NCBI GenBank assembly: GCA_024704175.1
Contig: CP085629.1
Coordinates: forward strand, 6,551,001 to 6,615,000
DNA length: 64,000 nucleotides
Reading direction: 5' to 3'
Source of the DNA: Paenibacillus sp. P25
GTDB taxonomy: Bacteria; Bacillota; Bacilli; Paenibacillales; NBRC-103111
The position numbers and the translations under genes are program-made. Every line of letters starts with the position of its first letter. The stretch's first letter is position 1. Shown in pieces: positions 55,707 to 64,000 of the stretch. Under the pieces are notes generated by a model. That model had not been told where the DNA came from, did no database searches, and worked only from the letters and a program-made list of their open reading frames with translations.

Positions 55707-56768
55707 ATGAAAAAGACAGAACGAGTGAACCTGATTATGCGCTTCATCAATAACCGCGCGCATTTTACGATTGCAGAGATCCAGCGGGAGTTCAAGATAT
55801 CCCGCGCGACGGCGATCCGCGACATTAACGAGATTCAGGCGATGGGCTTTCCGCTGACGACCGAGCTTGGGCGCGGCGGCGGCTACAATGTCCTGCAGAA
55901 TCAGTATCTGTCCGCCGTCCGTTTCACGCCGGAAGAGCTGAAAGCGATATTTATCAGCTTTATCGCCTCGAAAAATTCGCAGTCGCCTTATTTGCAAAAT
56001 CGCCGCTCCATCACTGAAAAACTCATCGGCATCGCGTCGCAAACCCAGCATGACGAGCTGATCGAGCTGAATAATATCTTGCTTTTTGAGAATACCAATC
56101 CTGCGAATCCGAATCTATTGGAACTCGATGATGCGGCGCCTGCGGAGTTGAACCAGTTGATTTCGCTGGCTGTGCGGGATAAACACCTGCGCTTGACTTA
56201 TGAGCCGAGTCCCGGCTGGCCGCAGTTGATGGACGTTTTTTTGATTCATATTTTTAACTCAAACGCTCGTTGGCTGGTCGAGGTGTATGACTTGGATACG
56301 GATGAGTTTCGTTATTTGCCTGTTGAGATGCTGCGGGATTCGGCCATTTCTGAGAAGGAGATGAAGCGGTCGGAGCAAGAGATTTTAAGCAAAAAACGGC
56401 TTGGTGCCCGTGAGTCCAATCTTGTTGTGAAGCTTGATGCGACTGGGATTCAGCGTTTTAAGCGCATGCACCCGCCGGGGATTATTTTGTCCTTCACAGG
56501 GATGTTCCAGTCGAGTGGGATTTTCAATGTTCAACTGGATGTGACCGATGTTGAGACGCTAGCGTATTATGCGGATTGGCTTTTGTTTTTGGGGAAAGGG
56601 GTCGAGTTTGAACGGATTCCTGATGAGTCTGCGCTTGATTATGGAAGAGCGGTTAAGGGGAAGTGCCGACACTTTAACAAAATATATGCCAGGCCAATAA
56701 ATATATCCTTGGCATGTTCCTTTCTTATTTTCGCCGATAGCTCCGTCAAGGGTGATTATCGTTCATAA
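55707..56768 (+). CDS. WYL-domain transcriptional regulator, YafY/YobV type
   Basis: N-terminal DeoR-like helix-turn-helix (HFTIAEIQREFKISRATAIR, DINEIQAMG), then the WYL domain (LRLTYEPSPGWPQLMDVFLI; ARWLVEVYDLDTDEFRYLPV) and a C-terminal WCX-like part. The last 35 residues (GKCRHFNKIYARPINISLAC onward) look non-coding and overlap a hairpin, so the true end may be near 56670 and hidden by an indel. Divergent from the GyrI-like pair, which it most likely represses or activates in response to a ligand. Confidence 0.8.
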   Translation: MKKTERVNLIMRFINNRAHFTIAEIQREFKISRATAIRDINEIQAMGFPLTTELGRGGGYNVLQNQYLSAVRFTPEELKAIFISFIASKNSQSPYLQNRRSITEKLIGIASQTQHDELIELNNILLFENTNPANPNLLELDDAAPAELNQLISLAVRDKHLRLTYEPSPGWPQLMDVFLIHIFNSNARWLVEVYDLDTDEFRYLPVEMLRDSAISEKEMKRSEQEILSKKRLGARESNLVVKLDATGIQRFKRMHPPGIILSFTGMFQSSGIFNVQLDVTDVETLAYYADWLLFLGKGVEFERIPDESALDYGRAVKGKCRHFNKIYARPINISLACSFLIFADSSVKGDYRS

Positions 56769-56773
56769 ACGGG

Positions 56774-56812
56774 CAGGAGCTCGGCCAATTGAACTTGGCT
56801 GAAGCTCCTTTA
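56774..56812 (+). terminator. intrinsic terminator
   Basis: AGGAGCTCGGCCAA pairs with TTGGCTGAAGCTCCT (small bulge), followed by TTTATTCATTT. It ends the WYL gene. Confidence 0.75.
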
Positions 56813-56881
56813 TTCATTTGAAGATTGTGGGGTCGAACCCTATTAGGACCTGCTCTTCATACATGAGATTATTTATCGTCT

Positions 56882-57259
56882 TTAGGTGTTAACCCAGCGT
56901 CTGCGCTTATGCTTGTACAAGGCGTACAGCGTCCACATCGCCCCGCAGAAATCGATCAGGCTGAGCGGAATGAACACCCATTTCAGCCAGCCCATCCATA
57001 CGAAAAAGCTCATAAATACAATAATCGCAGCCCGTGTATAGACCGTCAGGTAAAAAAACTTCACGATCCCTTCTCTGGCCGAAACCCAGTAGTCGAAGGC
57101 GAGGAACAACAGGAACATCCCGATTACGCGGATCCAGATGTAGCTTACCTCCGTATACCCGAGCAGCGGCGCGAGCAGATTCGGGACGCAGAGCAGAGTT
57201 AGGCTGAGCGCCATCATGTAAAAACTGAAATAATACACCGTTTTGGCCGGATAAGACAA
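56882..57259 (-). CDS. small four-helix membrane protein
   Basis: 125 residues from TTG 57259 after CGGAGGTCGTCAC. Four membrane helices (YYFSFYMMALSLTLLCVPNL; IRVIGMFLLFLAFDYWV; AAIIVFMSFFVWMGWLKWVF; SLIDFCGAMWTLYALYKHK). No known catalytic motif; DoxX-like or DUF membrane proteins look similar in plan. Monocistronic. Confidence 0.65.
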   Translation of the reverse strand: MSYPAKTVYYFSFYMMALSLTLLCVPNLLAPLLGYTEVSYIWIRVIGMFLLFLAFDYWVSAREGIVKFFYLTVYTRAAIIVFMSFFVWMGWLKWVFIPLSLIDFCGAMWTLYALYKHKRRRWVNT

Positions 57260-57428
57260 GTGACGACCTCCGTTTCTTAATTTTACCGTATAGGTCAATG
57301 GTACTATAACCTTCATAGGGTATCTATCGGCTTGGTCTGAGTTTTTGTTTAGCGAAAGCGCCATGTTATAATGGAAGCTGGAAAAAATAGAACGGATCGG
57401 CCCAGCCCGAACAAGCGGAGTGACGAGC

Positions 57429-58129
57429 ATGCGCATTAATAAATTCATCAGTGAAACGGGACTCTGTTCCCGTCGTGAAGTGGATAAAATGATTGAGGCC
57501 CGCCGTATTACGATCAACGGCAAGCTGGCGGAGCTCGGCGACCAGGTCGAAGCGGGCGACGAGGTCCGCGTGGACGGCCGTCTGGTGCAGGCCAAGAAGC
57601 CGCACGTTTATATCGCGCTGAATAAGCCGGTAGGCATTACCAGCACGACGGAACAGCATGTCCGGGGCAATATTGTCGATTTCGTCGGTCATAAGGAACG
57701 GATCTTTCCGATCGGGAGACTGGACAAGGATTCGGAGGGGCTCATTCTGCTCACCAATGACGGGGATATCGTCAACAAAGTGCTCCGTTCCGAGAACGAG
57801 CACGAGAAGGAATATATTGTGACGGTGGACAAGCCGATTACGCCGATGTTTCTGAAGGGAATGGCAAGCGGCGTACGGATTCTCGGGACCGTGACCAAGC
57901 CTTGCAAGATTAAGGCGGCGGGGAGCGCGTATTCCGCATTATCCTGACACAGGGGCTCAACCGCCAAATCCGGCGGATGTGCGCCGCCTTCGGCTATGAA
58001 GTGCGACGGCTGAAGCGGGTGCGGATCATGAACATCGAGCTGGACGGCCTGCCGGTGGGCCAGTGGCGCGATCTGCGCCAGGACGAGCTGACCGAGTCGC
58101 TGAGGCGGATCGGACACGACCCTTCTTAA
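57429..58129 (+). CDS. rluF: 23S rRNA pseudouridine synthase RluF (frame break)
   Basis: S4 RNA-binding domain first (MRINKFISETGLCSRREVDK), then the RsuA-type catalytic domain: IALNKPVGITSTTEQHVRG, FPIGRLDKDSEGLILLTNDG (catalytic Asp in GRLDKDSEG), HEKEYIVTVDKPITPMFLKG, VTKPCKI. A frame break near 57930-57940 leads to LTQGLNRQIRRMCAAFGYEV and RVRIMNIELDGLPVGQWRDL. About 234 residues. The order matches RluF, which makes pseudouridine in 23S rRNA. Confidence 0.88.
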
Positions 58130-58236
58130 ACGGTGTCAGGCCTAGCCGACAGCGTATGGCCTTTCACGGCATTCCGCAGGTCCAGGTCCGCCGACATGGC
58201 GGCGCGAGCCGCCTTCAAGTCGGTCCGCCGGCCGTA

Positions 58237-58929
58237 CTATGCGTTAAATTTGTAGCCTATGCCGCGAACCGTATGGATAAACCGCGGGTCGGAAGGATGC
58301 GGCTCGATTTTTTTGCGCAGATTGCTGATGTGGACGAGCAGGGTACGCGTGTCGCCGTTGCTGTCCACGCCCCACGTCATCTTGTACAGTTGCTCCAGGG
58401 AAATGACCTTGTTCGGCGATTTGGCGAGATGGATCAAGAGATCGAATTCCTTGGAAGACAGAGGCACCAGAGTTCCGTCCACCCGGACCGTGCGGCTGAG
58501 CAGATCGATCTCGAGTCCCGGGAAGTTCAGGTGCTGCGATTCCTCTTTATGCTGCTCCAGCAGATGGTCGCGGCGCAAATGCGCCTTGACCCGGGCGACG
58601 AGCTGTCCAGGGCTGAACGGCTTCGTGATGTAATCGTCGCCTCCGATGCTGAAGCCGAGGATGATGTCCATATCCTCGCTCTTGCAGCTGAGGAACAGGA
58701 TCGGGGTATTATGGGATTTGCGGATTTGGCGGCATACCTCGATACCGTCGGTTTCCGGCAGCAGGATGTCCAGAATCACCAGATCGGGACGGTGCTCCTG
58801 CACGAGGGTGAGCGCCTCCGAGCCGCTGTGGGAGGAGATGACCTGATACCCTTCCTTCCGCAAGTACAAGCTGATTAACTCTACAATTTCCTCTTCATCG
58901 TCTACAACCAGTATGATTTCTCCAGCCAT
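58237..58929 (-). CDS. OmpR/PhoB family response regulator
   Basis: Complete, 230 residues. Receiver domain with acidic pocket VVDDEEEIV, phospho-acceptor Asp in DLVILDILLPETDG, and Lys in GGDDYITKPFSPGQL. C-terminal winged helix: LSSKEFDLLIHLAKSPNKVI, TRTLLVHISNLRKKIEPHPS, RFIHTVRGIGYKFNA. It is divergent from the 7TM histidine kinase at 59095, its probable partner. Confidence 0.9.
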   Translation of the reverse strand: MAGEIILVVDDEEEIVELISLYLRKEGYQVISSHSGSEALTLVQEHRPDLVILDILLPETDGIEVCRQIRKSHNTPILFLSCKSEDMDIILGFSIGGDDYITKPFSPGQLVARVKAHLRRDHLLEQHKEESQHLNFPGLEIDLLSRTVRVDGTLVPLSSKEFDLLIHLAKSPNKVISLEQLYKMTWGVDSNGDTRTLLVHISNLRKKIEPHPSDPRFIHTVRGIGYKFNA

Positions 58930-58975
58930 CGGTTCCCTCCAGGGCTTTGCCGTAATTTCATGATGTATGTTTCAG

Positions 58976-59030
58976 TTGATAAACGTGCTGGTCCTTGCAA
59001 GACAAGGACGGCGTAACCGTTTATTCTGGT
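58976..59030. repeat. twin-hairpin repeat element, copy B
   Basis: Second copy of the 55-base element at 43208-43262, same orientation, four base differences. The two stems (GATAAACG with CGTTTATT, one G-T pair; GTCCTTG with CAAGGAC) are kept. Here it sits in the divergent gap between a response regulator and a histidine kinase, where it would be in the leader of the kinase transcript or the promoter region of both. Confidence 0.7.
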
Positions 59031-59094
59031 TTCCAAAAGTTCCGGTTTATATTACCATGGGAATAGGTCCGTACATTCGACAACCAGAAAGAAA

Positions 59095-61214
59095 GTGGTA
59101 CCTATTTCCAAAAACTATTACTATTATAAAGGGTACAAGGTATTTTTCGCTATACTTTTATTAGTCCTGGCCGCCGTGATCTCCGGCTGTCAAATCCGGG
59201 GAACCGTTTCGTCCGAGGACGATCCCCGCGCCGTGGACGGCGTGCTGGATCTTCGGGGCTATGCCTTCGGGCAGAAGGATATCGTTACGCTGAACGGGAT
59301 GTGGGATTTTTATTGGCGCTGGCCGCTGACCCCCGGGAAATTGCAGCCGATACCTCGCCGCGCGTTCATCTGCCCGTACCCCAATCCTGGAACTCGCTGC
59401 AGCAGGGGATGCCGGACTATCCCGGCGGCGGTTACGCCACCTACCATCTGCGGATTCTGCTGGACAAGCAGACACCGGAGCTCGCCGTCAAGATGCCGAC
59501 GATCCGAACCGCCTACCGGATGTGGGTCAATGATATGCCGGTTGCGGCCGTAGGGGTAGTAGGCACTTCGCCGGAGGTGTCCGTGCCGCAGTATGCGCCG
59601 AAGCTGATTCCCCTGGAAACCGAGGGGGATGAAACGGTCGACTTTACGCTGCAAATCTCCAACTATGATCACCGTCTCGGCGGAATGTGGACACCGCTCC
59701 TGCTCGGTACGGAGGAGCAAATGGAGCGGCAGAACCGCAACATGCTTGCCGTCGATCTCCTTGTTACCGGGAGCCTGATCTCGATGGGGCTGCATCATAT
59801 CGGCTTATTTGTACTGCGTCGCAAGGAGAAGGGCTCCTTGTATTTCGCCGTCTTCTGCCTTCTGCTGGGCGTCCGCGCCTTATTTGTCAAAGAATCGGCG
59901 ATCTATTCGTTCGTACAGGACTTTCCCTGGCTCCCGGCGCTCAGGATCGAATACAGCTGCTTTTTCCTGGCCGTCCCGGCTGTGGTCATGTTCGTTCAAT
60001 CCCTGTACCCTGCGGAGGTGCACCGCCTTCCGGTAAGAATCGTGCAGGGGCTGGCGCCGCTGTTCGAGGTGCTGCTCTTTGTGCTCCCGGCCCCTTACTT
60101 CACCTACGAAGCCCCGGCCTACCAGATGATTACGATTCTGGCCGCCGGCTATTTGATCTTCTGTCTCTGGCGGGCGCTGCTTCGGCGGCGGGAGGGCACC
60201 CTCTTCGCCGCGATAGGGTCCGGGGTCTATGCGGCAACGATTATTTTGGACATTTTGTACTACAACGAATTGATCCGCTTCGGCGAGGTTTCATCTTACG
60301 GTCTCTTGATCTGCGTCTTTATGACCTCCTTCATTCTAAGCTCCAAATCGGCCAAAGCGTTCATGGCGGTGGAGACGCTCTCGCGCCAGATGCGGGAGCT
60401 TAACCAGAACCTGGAGCATAAAATCCGCGAGCGCACCGCCGAGCTGGAACGCACCAATACGAGCCTCGAGCGGATGAACGAGGATCTCGCGCGGCTTGAA
60501 ACGTCGAGGCGGCATCTGCTCAGCAACATCTCGCACGACCTCGGGACGCCGATGACGCTCATTCAGGGCTATGTGGAGGCGCCGCTGGACGGTGTGGTCA
60601 CGCAGCCCGAGCAGCAGCAGAAATATTTGAAGCTGATCTACAACCGCACGACCGGTCTGAACCGGCTGATCTCGGATTTGTTCCAGCTCTCGAAGTTGGA
60701 GGCGCGGCAACTGAATTTCGACATCCAGCCGATGACCACGGACGAATTTATCCGTTACTTCGGCGATTTGTACGAAGTAGAGGTGAGCAATGCGGGGCTG
60801 CGCTTTGAGAAAATCGCCACCACGCTGCTGCCGAAGGATGTCCCGCCCGGGATCGTGCGAATTGACGTCGACCGGATCGACCAGGTGCTGACGAACATCA
60901 TCTTCAACGCAGTAAAGCATACACCTCAGGGCGGGCTGATTCAGCTGTACATGATCGTGGACGAGCATTCGCTCGTGGTCCAGGTGCAGGATAACGGATC
61001 CGGGATCGATCCCGAGGACCTTCCCTACATCTTCGACCGCTTCTATAAAAAGGATAAGTCCCGCAATACGGCCCACGGCGGAAGCGGGCTCGGGCTTGCG
61101 ATCGCCAAGGAGATTATCGACTACCACGGAGGCCGGATATGGGCGCAGAGCCGGGTAGGGCAGGGGGCCTGCATCGCCTTTATGCTGCCCCTGACGAAGC
61201 GACCGGTTCCGTAG
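59095..61214 (+). CDS. 7TM sensor histidine kinase (frame break)
   Basis: About 706 residues. GTG 59095 is the only upstream start in frame; no good ribosome site, so the start is uncertain. An N-terminal lipobox-like helix (FFAILLLVLAAVISGC), a 7TMR-DISM-type outer domain (frame break near 59330-59340), then seven membrane helices from LAVDLLVTGSLISMGLHHIG to SSYGLLICVFMTSFILSSKS. Coiled-coil linker (LNQNLEHKIRERTAELERTN), HisKA box LLSNISHDLGTPMTLIQGYV, and ATPase boxes FNAVKHT, VQDNGSGIDPEDLPYIFDRF and GGSGLGLAIAKEII. Partner of the response regulator at 58237. Confidence 0.88.
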
Positions 61215-61319
61215 TATGCGGCGTGACGGGTGCTCCTGCAAGCGGGCCGCGCTCTGGAGGGGAGCGGTCCGGCATGGGGCCTGGCCGCCCGCTCCAAGCG
61301 TGCAGCATCATGCCCCGCC

Positions 61320-62186
61320 TTACGGCTTCAGCGACTGCCGGTATTCGGTAGGAGAGGTATGATAGAGCCGTTTGAACTGCTTGGAGAAATAAAGCGGGTC
61401 CTGGAACCCGACGGAGGATGCGATCTGCTCGACGGTCAGCTCGGTCCGTTCCCGGAGCAGATGCCGGGCCTTGTCGAGGCGCAGCCGGAGCAGGAACGTC
61501 ACCGGCGTCACGCCGGTGTGCTGCTTGAACAGCGTCGACAGGTAGGCCCGGTTATAGCCGAGCGTCTCGGCCATCAGCTCGATGGTGATCGGCTCCGCAT
61601 ACTGCGTCGACAGATACTGGACGGCCTGCTGCACCGTATGATCGCCGCTGGCGGTTTGATGCGGCTGGCTCTTGTGCTGGGGCTGCAGCGCTTCCCCGTA
61701 TTCGGCGAGCAGCAGATGCAGGTAACCGGCGGCCTTCAGGTTGGCATGGGGCGCGGGCTTGGAAAGTAAGCTGCACCTGGTGGTACAGCACCGCTACGGC
61801 GCGGTGCGTCCCGTGTGGACGACTGGTCGCCGTGAGCCGAGGCCGATACCGGCCAGCATCGATCCGGCTTCCTTGCCTTCGAAGGCGATCCAGCGGTAAT
61901 GCCACGGCTCCTCGGTGTCCGCCATGTAATTGATCAGCTTGCCGGGCTCGATCAGGAAGCTGTCGCCCGGGCCGAGCGCATAGCTTTGGCCGCCGCAGAC
62001 ATAGGTTCCTTTTCCGGATAAAATATGATGAAGCAAATAATAGTCCACGACCTTGGGGCCCGGCTTATGCCCGGGCTTCGTTTGGCTGTGGCCGGCGAAC
62101 AGCACGGTCAGCGCGTCACGGTCTGCGGGAGGTCGCGGGTTGGATACGACATAATAGCTTTCGGGCCGTTTGGACGGTGCCGGCAT
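61320..62186 (-). CDS. AraC family regulator with cupin sensor domain (frame breaks)
   Basis: ATG 62186 after AAAGGGAGCGATCCGT. The AraC-type sugar-binding cupin is clear (YYLLHHILSGKGTYVCGGQS; LGPGDSFLIEPGKLINYMAD). Frame breaks near 61800-61830 and near 61735-61760 lead through LKAAGYLHLLLAEYGEALQP to the DNA-binding part: ITIELMAETLGYNRAYLSTL, TVEQIASSVGFQDPLYFSKQ, FKRLYHTSPTEYR. About 290 residues. It is divergent from galK and probably senses galactose or a galactoside. Confidence 0.83.
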
Positions 62187-62390
62187 ACGGATCGCTCCCT
62201 TTGTAAAGGATGGTTTTATTTCATTATACAAGGAGTTTGGGGCGGAATCTAACATTTTTCCATGTGGTACTGACATCCTTCCATAGTGGCGTGAAGCGGT
62301 TTCCGCTATACTGAGGGCAGGATTAAGGCATAACTGCCGGTCAGCCCGGTTCAGGGCGGCAGTAAAATAACCTTAGGGGTGAGGCCGAAG

Positions 62391-63559
62391 ATGGCAGATG
62401 TAGCAGCATTGAAAAAGACGTTTGAAGAGCTTTACGGAGCGCAGAGCGCGCAGGAGATCCGGGTGTTTCACGCGCCGGGCCGCGTCAATCTGATCGGCGA
62501 GCATACGGATTACAACGGAGGCTATGTGTTCCCGGGGGCGCTGACCTTCGGCACGACGATGCTCATTCGGAAGCGGGACGACGACCAGCTCGGCCTGGCC
62601 TCGACCAATTTTCCGCTGCGCAAACAAATTTCCATTCAGAATTTGGTAAACCGTGAAGAGGACGAGTGGATGAACTATCCGAAGGGCATCGTCCGCGAGC
62701 TGCAGAACCGCGGGGTCCGCGTAGGCGGCTACGATATCCTGTTCAGCGGGGAAATTCCGAACGGCTCGGGCCTGTCTTCCTCGGCTTCCCTGGAAGTGGT
62801 GACGGCCTTCGGCCTCTTGACGATGGAAGGGCGACCCGTGGACAAGGTGGAGATTGCACTTCTCTCGCAGAAGACAGAAAATGAATTTATCGGCGTACAA
62901 TGCGGCATCATGGATCAGTTCGCGGTGGCGATGGGCAAGAAGGACCACGCCATCCTGCTGATGTGCGATACGCTGGAATATAAGCACGTACCGTTCCGCG
63001 CGGGGAATATAAGCTCGTGATCGGCAATACGAACAAGAAGCGCGGCCTGGTCGATTCGGCGTACAACGAAAGACGCGCGCAGTGCGAGCAGGCGGTAAGG
63101 GACCTGCAGGCGGCGCATCCGGGACTCACCTTGCTCGGTCAGCTGACGCTGGAGCAGTACAACGCCTCGGAGCACCTCATCAAGGATGAGGCGGTCCGGA
63201 AGCGGGCCCGCCACGTGGTGGAAGAGATCGATCGCGTGCTGCAGTCGATGAAGGTGCTGGAGAGCGGTGACCTGGCGGCCTTCGGCCGGCTGATGATCGG
63301 CTCGCACAATTCGCTGCGCGATTTGTACGAAGTGACGGGCTTCGAGCTCGACACGATGGTGGAAGCGGCGCTGGCCGTGCCGGGCGTGCTCGGGTCGCGG
63401 ATGACGGGCGCAGGCTTTGGCGGCTGCACCGTATCGCTCGTGCATCAGGACAGCATCGAGCGTTTCATCGATGAGGTAGGCCGTACGTATACGGAGAAAA
63501 CGGGACTCAAGCCGAATTTCTACGTATGTGAGATCGGAGACGGCGTGAAGGAGCTTTAG
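62391..63559 (+). CDS. galK: galactokinase (frame break)
   Basis: ATG 62391 after AGGGGTGAGG. GHMP kinase of about 390 residues. Galactokinase signature GRVNLIGEHTDYNGGYVFPG, ATP loop IPNGSGLSSSASLEVVTAFG, and Asp in QCGIMDQFAVAMG. A frame break near 63005-63012 (before YKLVIGNTNKKRGL) separates the C-terminal half, which has TGAGFGGCTVSLV. It phosphorylates galactose at C1, the first Leloir step. It is followed by galE. Confidence 0.9.
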
Positions 63560-63655
63560 AGAACAAGACTGCGAGGAACGGACCTGCGGCGCTTCGGCGG
63601 CTCGGGCCGGTCTGGCGGTGAATACCATCATTCGGATAAAAAAGGAGAGATTCTC

Positions 63656-64000
63656 ATGGCCATTCTGGTAACCGGCGGTGCAGGCTATATCGGATCCCAT
63701 ACGGTAGCGGAGTCGCTTGCAAGGAATGAAGAGGTGGTTATCGTCGATAACCTGCAGCAGGGCCACCGCGAGGCGGTGCTCGGCGGCAAGCTGTATGTCG
63801 GCGATCTGCGGGACGCGGCGTTCATGGATACGGTGTTCAAGGAAAACGCGATCGATGCGGTCATCCATTTTGCGGCGAATTCGCTGGTGGGCGAGAGCAT
63901 GCAAAATCCCGGCAAGTATTACCATAATAACGTATACGGCACGCTGTGCCTGCTGGAAAAAGATGAACGAGTACGGCGTGAAGCGGATCGTGTTCTCCTC
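63656..64000 (+). CDS. galE: UDP-glucose 4-epimerase, partial at window end (frame break)
   Basis: ATG 63656 after AAAAAGGAGAGATTCTC. The extended SDR start is intact: MAILVTGGAGYIGSHTVAES (GxxGxxG) and DNLQQGHREAV, VIHFAANSLVGESMQNPGKY. Near 63955-63965 one extra base shifts the frame before MNEYGVKRIVFSS. The rest is outside the window. It converts UDP-galactose to UDP-glucose in the Leloir pathway; galT may lie just beyond. Confidence 0.88.
   Translation, partial: MAILVTGGAGYIGSHTVAESLARNEEVVIVDNLQQGHREAVLGGKLYVGDLRDAAFMDTVFKENAIDAVIHFAANSLVGESMQNPGKYYHNNVYGTLCLLEKDERVRREADRVLL

Overview
The window looks like the chromosome of a Paenibacillus or close relative in the Bacillales. Supporting signs are strong AAGGAGG-type ribosome sites, frequent GTG and TTG starts, an ECF sigma/anti-sigma pair, SdpR/SdpI, an LplABC-type sugar importer with a membrane-bound AraC regulator, GH10/GH43 xylan enzymes with CBM6 modules, and a 7TM sensor kinase. 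The species call is inference. Most of the sequence is GC-rich; the block from about 48.6 to 54.4 kb is clearly AT-richer. No rRNA, tRNA or CRISPR array was seen. About half of the genes contain one or more frame breaks, often next to short homopolymers, so the sequence looks like an uncorrected draft. I report such genes over their whole span and say where the frame changes.

Layout. 0-9 kb: small envelope proteins, an HD phosphohydrolase, a GNAT, sdpR-sdpI, an MFS exporter, a quinone-oxidoreductase/LysR divergent pair, a DUF1835 protein and a MOSC protein. 9-15 kb: a DUF72 protein with a long low-complexity insert, a tandem SnoaL protein with actinobacterial-like codon use divergent from an HxlR regulator, an ECF sigma/anti-sigma pair, and a catalytically dead signal-peptidase-I-like lipoprotein. 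15-28 kb: housekeeping and accessory enzymes (VOC, GrpB, SMP-30, kinase-like, Dps, PQQ-type sugar dehydrogenase, methyltransferase, DNA glycosylase, phosphotransferase) and a membrane-anchored Nudix protein. 28.9-39.8 kb: one large minus-strand carbohydrate locus: AraC-type membrane sensor, solute-binding lipoprotein, two permeases, TIM-barrel epimerase, MFS transporter, ROK sugar kinase and a large conserved protein. 40-48 kb: three GNATs (two adjacent here, one at 48.1 kb), a DHA2-type MFS pump, a Cu/Zn superoxide dismutase lipoprotein, and a class A penicillin-binding protein with about 25 copies of an octapeptide repeat in its cytoplasmic tail.

48.6-54.4 kb: an AT-rich island with a broken chemotaxis-receptor tail at one edge and a broken AAA ATPase at the other. 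Between them lie a GH43 arabinofuranosidase and a GH10 xylanase. The xylanase leader carries what reads as a cyclic-di-GMP-I (GEMM) riboswitch followed by an intrinsic terminator, implying that plant-polysaccharide degradation is tied to the motile/sessile switch. 54.6-64 kb: a WYL regulator divergent from two GyrI-like effector-binding proteins, RluF, a divergent response-regulator/7TM-kinase pair, an AraC regulator, and galK-galE running off the end.

The most interesting items are the riboswitch-controlled xylan module, the repeat-tailed PBP, a 55-bp twin-hairpin element present twice (43.2 and 59.0 kb), the dead signal peptidase beside an ECF sigma operon, and the apparent open read-through between an MFS transporter and a ROK kinase.
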